This document shows positions 6,116-9,377 of a stretch of 9,377 nucleotides of DNA, piece by piece. The DNA is from Verrucomicrobiales bacterium. Lineage in GTDB: Bacteria; Verrucomicrobiota; Verrucomicrobiia; Verrucomicrobiales; DEV007. The first letter of the stretch is position 1; each line of letters opens with the position of its first letter. The position numbers and the translations under genes are program-made. The stretch spans positions 1 through 9,377 of the forward strand of contig JALRFZ010000246.1 in the NCBI GenBank assembly GCA_023253615.1. Direction: 5' to 3'. The notes under the pieces are model-generated. The model was given only the letters and a program-made list of their open reading frames with translations. It was not told where the DNA came from and searched no databases.

Positions 6116-7185
6116 CAAGCGTGCGGGGCTGGTGGGGCGGTGGTGGCGGCTTCGAGGATGGACTCGATGGCCTGGGTGACGCGCGAGGGCTCGATCCGCA
6201 GCATGCAGCGGTAATCGACTGGGCATTCGCGGAGGAAGCAGGGGCTGCAATCGGCTTTCTCCCGCACGACGCGGTGCCCCTGGCCGAGCGGGGCGGTCAA
6301 ATCGGGATCGGTGGAGCCGAAAATGGCGACGGTCGGAACGCCGAGGGCGGCGGCGAGGTGCATGGTGCCGGTATCGTTCGTGGCGACGAGGTGGCAGGTG
6401 CGGAGCTCGTCGACGAGCCCGGCGATAGTGGTCTGGCCGGCGCGGTTGACGCGGGGCTGCCCGAGGAGGGCGGCGAGCTCGTCGCCGATGCCGCGCTCGG
6501 CGGGACTGCCGTAGATGGAGACACGCACGGTCATCCCGGGACGCCGCTCGCGGAGGAGGGCGACGGCCTCGGCATATCGCTCGACGGGGTAACGTTTCGC
6601 ATTGCCGTATTCGGCCCCGGGACAGAGGCCGAGGTGGATTTCGCCCGGGTCCGCCGGGATCGGTGTCGGGGCCGGAGGGATGGCGAGGAGCTCGTCGTCG
6701 CCACCCATGGGGAGGCCGAGGGCGCGGACGAGATCAAGGTAGCGGTAGGCATCGTGGCGAGGCGCGGCGGGCGCGATCTCGGGCACGGCGAGCCGCAGGA
6801 GGAGACTCCGCTGGTGACCGGCGAAACCGGCGAGGCGGCGCACGCCGCCGAGGCGCAACTCGAGCGCGGAGCGGAAGGAATTCGGCAGGAGGAGTCCGGC
6901 ATCGAAGGAGCCGTGGTCCCGGATGACGCGACCGACGGCAAAGGGCGAGAGGCCTTTGACAAAAGGGACGACGGCATCGACGACGTCGCAGGTCTGCCAG
7001 AGCGGGGCGAGATTTTCCCGGCAGGCGATGGTGAGATGCAGCCCGGGCCGGGCGCGTTTCAGGGCGCGGACCGCTGGCATGGCCATGCAGGCATCCCCGA
7101 GGGGATTCGGCGAGCGGACGATCCAGCGGGTCGGGGTGAGCCAAGGTGATCGGTCCGCGTTCGATGGGTCTCCGGCGGAGGTCAT
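6115..7185 (-). CDS. waaF: Lipopolysaccharide heptosyltransferase II-like glycosyltransferase (GT9)
   Basis: The 356-residue product has the GT9 heptosyltransferase layout of WaaF, which adds the second heptose to the lipopolysaccharide inner core from ADP-heptose at the cytoplasmic membrane face. The N-terminal domain holds IVRSPNPLGDACMAMPA (22-38), with D31 at the usual catalytic Asp position. The C-terminal domain holds LCPGAEYGNAKRYP (187-200, K197) and NDTGTMHLAAALGVPTVAIFGS (spanning 270-291, D271), the nucleotide-sugar binding region. A four-cysteine cluster, C313, C316, C321 and C327, follows; such a cluster is common in WaaF proteins. The family match is strong, but whether the acceptor is heptose or another sugar cannot be told. 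The first 20 residues are variable and the ATG at 7185 has no Shine-Dalgarno. secG ends 64 bases upstream and the MYG1-family gene begins 11 bases downstream. Confidence 0.85.
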   Translation of the reverse strand: MTSAGDPSNADRSPWLTPTRWIVRSPNPLGDACMAMPAVRALKRARPGLHLTIACRENLAPLWQTCDVVDAVVPFVKGLSPFAVGRVIRDHGSFDAGLLLPNSFRSALELRLGGVRRLAGFAGHQRSLLLRLAVPEIAPAAPRHDAYRYLDLVRALGLPMGGDDELLAIPPAPTPIPADPGEIHLGLCPGAEYGNAKRYPVERYAEAVALLRERRPGMTVRVSIYGSPAERGIGDELAALLGQPRVNRAGQTTIAGLVDELRTCHLVATNDTGTMHLAAALGVPTVAIFGSTDPDLTAPLGQGHRVVREKADCSPCFLRECPVDYRCMLRIEPSRVTQAIESILEAATTAPPAPHA

Positions 7186-7249
7186 GGCTCGAAGGATCCG
7201 GCGGCTTGCCGGTGGAAATCTACCGTGTAGGCGGGAGAATCAGCGGATC

Positions 7250-7855
7250 TCACTGCTCCTTGGCCTTGCCGTCGGCCGGAGCCGGGGCGGGTGCCGGAGC
7301 CGGCGCAGCGGGTGCGGGAGTCTCGGCGGGTTTCGGAGTCTCGGCCGCGGGAGCGGGTGCCGGAGCCGGAGCGGCGGGAGCCGGAGTCTCGGCCTGGGGA
7401 GCGGCGGGGGCTGCCGGGGCAGGCGTCTCGGTCGCCGCAGGCGCGGGAGCCGGGGCAGGCGTCTCGGTCGCGGCGGTCGCGGGGGTCGCCGGAGCGGCGG
7501 GCTCGACGGAGATGTTCTCAAGCCCGGGAATGTTGGAAATCTCGGGGGGAAGACCGGGCAGCTCGGGCTTTTTCGCCTCGACCCCTTCGAGGACGTTGCT
7601 GGCGGCGGAAGCGCGGAACTCGCGGGTCTTCACCATGGCGAGACCGATCGCGGAAAAGAAAAAGAGAATGCCGAGCCAGGTCGTGAATTTCTGGAGGATG
7701 TCGGTCGTGTGCGCACCGAGGGCGGAATCGAGGGCACCGCCGCCAAAGGCCGCGCCGAGACCTTCCTGCTTGGGACGCTGGATCAGGACGACGAGCACCA
7801 TCAGGATACTGACCGCGATGATGATCACCGTTAACAAAATGGATAAAATTGCCAT
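7250..7855 (-). CDS. secG: Protein translocase subunit SecG with long Pro/Ala tail
   Basis: SecG is the small auxiliary subunit of the SecYEG channel. Residues 1-80 match it: first helix about 3-24, the signature loop QRPKQEGLGAAFGGG (26-40), and a second helix about 58-75. The protein is 201 residues, however, against roughly 75-130 for ordinary SecG. The excess is a tail from about 118 to 195 made almost only of Pro, Ala, Thr and Glu, with repeats such as ATETPAPAPAPA, ending in a charged DGKAKEQ. A 23-bp stretch is repeated exactly at 7413-7435 and 7449-7471 with a 36-bp period (12 codons), so the tail has grown by in-frame duplication. I chose the ATG at 7855: an upstream in-frame ATG (7936) would add 27 Arg-rich residues that do not look like SecG. 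It is the first gene of the leftward cluster. Confidence 0.92.
   Translation of the reverse strand: MAILSILLTVIIIAVSILMVLVVLIQRPKQEGLGAAFGGGALDSALGAHTTDILQKFTTWLGILFFFSAIGLAMVKTREFRASAASNVLEGVEAKKPELPGLPPEISNIPGLENISVEPAAPATPATAATETPAPAPAPAATETPAPAAPAAPQAETPAPAAPAPAPAPAAETPKPAETPAPAAPAPAPAPAPADGKAKEQ
7413..7471 (-). repeat. In-frame direct repeat inside the secG tail
   Basis: An exact 23-bp direct repeat lies at 7413-7435 and 7449-7471. The 36-bp period equals 12 codons and encodes the unit ATETPAPAPAPA and its neighbour. Shorter Gly/Cys-rich DNA repeats of the same kind (GCCGGAGC, GGGAGTCTCGG) continue to about 7270. These are slippage-prone and could make tail length variable between strains. 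Confidence 0.8.
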
Positions 7856-7864
7856 GGGGCGGCG

Positions 7865-7893
7865 AATATGCGACACAGGTCTAGGCTTGTAAA
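7865..7893 (-). promoter_or_regulatory. Candidate sigma70-type promoter of secG
   Basis: On the minus strand TTTACA (7893-7888; 5 of 6 to TTGACA) is followed after exactly 17 bases by CATATT (7870-7865; 4 of 6 to TATAAT). The -10 element ends only nine bases before the secG ATG, so transcription would start about two to four bases before the codon, giving an almost leaderless message. That fits the lack of a Shine-Dalgarno at secG, but a chance match is possible. Confidence 0.45.
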
Positions 7894-7908
7894 GGGCCAG
7901 TATTCCGC

Positions 7909-7920
7909 GCCGACGTCGGC
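7909..7920. promoter_or_regulatory. Perfect 12-bp palindrome between secG and recD2
   Basis: GCCGACGTCGGC is a perfect palindrome in the 79-bp divergent gap, 14 bases before the recD2 ATG and 15 bases upstream of the candidate secG -35. Its position suits an operator acting on either gene, but GC-rich palindromes of this size can arise by chance and no regulator is identified. Confidence 0.3.
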
Positions 7921-7934
7921 CGGCACTCCATGGC

Positions 7935-9377
7935 ATGAGTGATCCCTCCAGCGACTCCGCCGAGATCGGAGGTACCGTCCAAGCAGTCGTTTTCCATAAT
8001 GAGGAGAATGGCTACACGATCATGCAGGTGCAGGACGACCGATCCGGCCCGATCACGGTGAGGGGAAAACTCCCGGCGGCGGTGGCGGGAGAGCGCATCA
8101 AGGCCGTCGGCGCGTGGAAGAGCGACCGTCGTTTTGGCCGCCAGTTTGAGGCGACGCGGATCACGGCGGAGCCGCCTGCGACGCCGGAGGGCATCGTCCG
8201 ATTTCTCGCGAGCGGTCTCATCGACGGGATCGGCCCGGCCTACGCCGAGCGCATCGTGGAGGCCTTCGGCAAGGACACATTCCGCGTCATCGAGGAGGAA
8301 TCGCAGCGGCTCGAGGAGGTGCCGGGCATCGGGAAATCGCGGCGGCTGCGGATCAAGGAATCGTGGAAACGGCAGAAGTCGGTGCGCGACATCATGATTT
8401 TCCTTCACCTCCACGGTCTCTCGACGGCTCGGGCGCTGCGACTTTTCAAGACCTACGGTCAGGAGGCGGTGAACATCCTCCGCGCCGATCCCTACCGGCT
8501 CGCCCGCGACATCCCGGGTGTGGGCTTCAAGACGGCGGATGAAATCGCCCGCCAGATGGGTCAACCGGCGGAGTCGCCCCGACGCCTCGCCGCGGGGATC
8601 CTCCACGCGTTGGAGCAGGCGGAGCGGCAAGGGCACTGCGCCCTGCCACGACCGGCCTTGCTGGAAGAAGCGGGGCGTCTCCTGGAGACGGACGCTGACG
8701 CGCTGGAGATGCCTTTGAATCAACTGATCCTCGAAAGCCGGGTGGTGGTGGAAAGCAACGGCACGGAGATACTCGTGTTTTCGGCAGATCTCCATGCCGC
8801 GGAGGAGGCGGTGGCCAAATCGATCCGGACCTTGCTCGATCGGCCATCCTCGCTGCCGGCGCTCGATCCGGAGACGTCGATCGCATGGTTCGAACGGCAT
8901 CATTCCTTGAAACTCTCGCCCGAGCAGGCGGAGGCGGTGCTGCGTGCGGCGAAGGAACGTTTTTTCGTGCTGACGGGCGGACCGGGGGTGGGCAAAACCA
9001 CGATCCTCCGCGCCCTCATCGAGATCCTCGCGGCGAAGAAGGTGAATCCGGTGGTCTGCGCTCCGACGGGTCGGGCGGCGCGGCGGCTCTCGGAGAGCAC
9101 GGGGCGCGAGGCCTTCACCCTGCACCGGGCGCTGGAGTATCAGCCTGCCGCGGGATTCGCGCGCAACCGCCACCGGCCCCTCGCGGGGGATCTTTTCATC
9201 GTGGACGAGGCCTCGATGATCGATCTGCGCCTGATGGCGACGTTTCTCGAAGCGGTGCCGGCGCACGCCCACGTCCTCCTCGTCGGGGATGCGGATCAGC
9301 TCCCCTCGGTGGGGCCGGGCAATGTTCTCGCCGATCTGATCGCGAGCGGGGTGGTGCCGGTGTCGCGCCTCACCCAC
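7935..9377 (+). CDS. recD2: RecD2 family ATP-dependent DNA helicase, 5' part only
   Basis: The 481 residues present are the N-terminal two thirds of a superfamily 1B 5'-3' DNA helicase of the RecD2 type (full family about 715-830 residues); the frame is still open at the window edge. The N-terminal region has three helix-hairpin-helix elements typical of RecD2 but absent from RecD of RecBCD: IDGIGPAYAERI (96-107), VPGIGKS (129-135) and IPGVGFKTAD (193-202). The motor core has Walker A GGPGVGKTT (348-356, K354), motif Ia CAPTGRAARRL (375-385), Walker B VDEAS (423-427, D424/E425) and motif III GDADQLPSVG (451-460). RecD2 acts in DNA repair and replication-fork maintenance without RecBC. The ATG at 7935 starts just before the conserved GTVQAVVFHNEENGYTI segment; there is no Shine-Dalgarno. 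It is divergent from secG and so outside the heme cluster. Confidence 0.95.
   Translation, partial: MSDPSSDSAEIGGTVQAVVFHNEENGYTIMQVQDDRSGPITVRGKLPAAVAGERIKAVGAWKSDRRFGRQFEATRITAEPPATPEGIVRFLASGLIDGIGPAYAERIVEAFGKDTFRVIEEESQRLEEVPGIGKSRRLRIKESWKRQKSVRDIMIFLHLHGLSTARALRLFKTYGQEAVNILRADPYRLARDIPGVGFKTADEIARQMGQPAESPRRLAAGILHALEQAERQGHCALPRPALLEEAGRLLETDADALEMPLNQLILESRVVVESNGTEILVFSADLHAAEEAVAKSIRTLLDRPSSLPALDPETSIAWFERHHSLKLSPEQAEAVLRAAKERFFVLTGGPGVGKTTILRALIEILAAKKVNPVVCAPTGRAARRLSESTGREAFTLHRALEYQPAAGFARNRHRPLAGDLFIVDEASMIDLRLMATFLEAVPAHAHVLLVGDADQLPSVGPGNVLADLIASGVVPVSRLTH

Noticed and set aside
5330..7892. Plus-strand open frames opposite the MYG1-family, waaF-like and secG genes
   Set aside because: They are antisense shadows of well-supported minus-strand genes; the one over secG is only Gly/Ala repeat sequence.
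7856..7936. 27-residue N-terminal extension of SecG
   Set aside because: The added residues are Arg-rich and unlike SecG, whose first helix starts right at the ATG at 7855. The extension would also overlap the recD2 start and cover the promoter candidate.
7881..9377. 498-codon minus-strand open frame, Arg/His-rich
   Set aside because: The plus strand of the same region encodes RecD2 with Walker A, Walker B and helix-hairpin-helix motifs from 7935 to the window edge, so the minus frame is antisense noise.

Overview
This window is 9.4 kb of mostly high-GC bacterial chromosome, about two thirds GC wherever genes are dense. It carries one long leftward (minus-strand) gene cluster and, to its right, a divergent rightward recD2 helicase gene cut by the window edge. 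The first ~540 bases are different: by hand count 48% GC (46% over 1-360), with one small unrecognised ORF and two large hairpins. A high-GC member of the Verrucomicrobiota or a related PVC lineage fits best. The reasons are the SUMT-HemD fusion, the hemA-hemX-like-hemC layout, a WaaF-type heptosyltransferase (so a Gram-negative envelope), and the near absence of Shine-Dalgarno sequences. That taxonomic call is inference, not proof.

Layout from left to right: 64-258 (-) small low-GC hypothetical ORF; 274-772 non-coding, with two tandem related palindromes (471-530) and a terminator-like hairpin (732-749); 773-2302 (-) uroporphyrinogen-III C-methyltransferase fused to uroporphyrinogen-III synthase; 2304-3281 (-) hemC; 3278-4366 (-) hemA with a GTG start; 4399-5169 (-) CcsA/HemX-like membrane protein; 5252-6103 (-) MYG1-family DHH-type protein; 6115-7185 (-) WaaF-like heptosyltransferase; 7250-7855 (-) secG with a long Pro/Ala tail; 7935-9377 (+) recD2, 5' part only.

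In transcription order the minus-strand cluster is secG, waaF-like, MYG1, ccsA/hemX-like, hemA, hemC, cobA-hemD. The last three are tightly packed (4-nt ATGA overlap, then a 1-nt gap). They form a C5-pathway tetrapyrrole module: HemA makes glutamate-1-semialdehyde from glutamyl-tRNA, HemC makes hydroxymethylbilane, the HemD half makes uroporphyrinogen III, and the SUMT half diverts it to precorrin-2 for siroheme or cobamides. The membrane protein just upstream matches the HemX/CcsA family that accompanies hemA in many bacteria. hemB and hemL are not in the window. The secG, waaF and MYG1 genes are envelope or unknown-function genes that may only share a transcript with the heme genes; an 82-bp gap before the ccsA-like gene could hold a second promoter.

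I did not find a clear new defence or mobile system. The points most worth a second look are the tandem palindromes sitting at the GC-content boundary, the short HemA that lacks most of the C-terminal dimerisation region, the expanded Pro/Ala tail of SecG, the MYG1-family gene coupled to a heptosyltransferase gene, and a promoter that would make secG almost leaderless.
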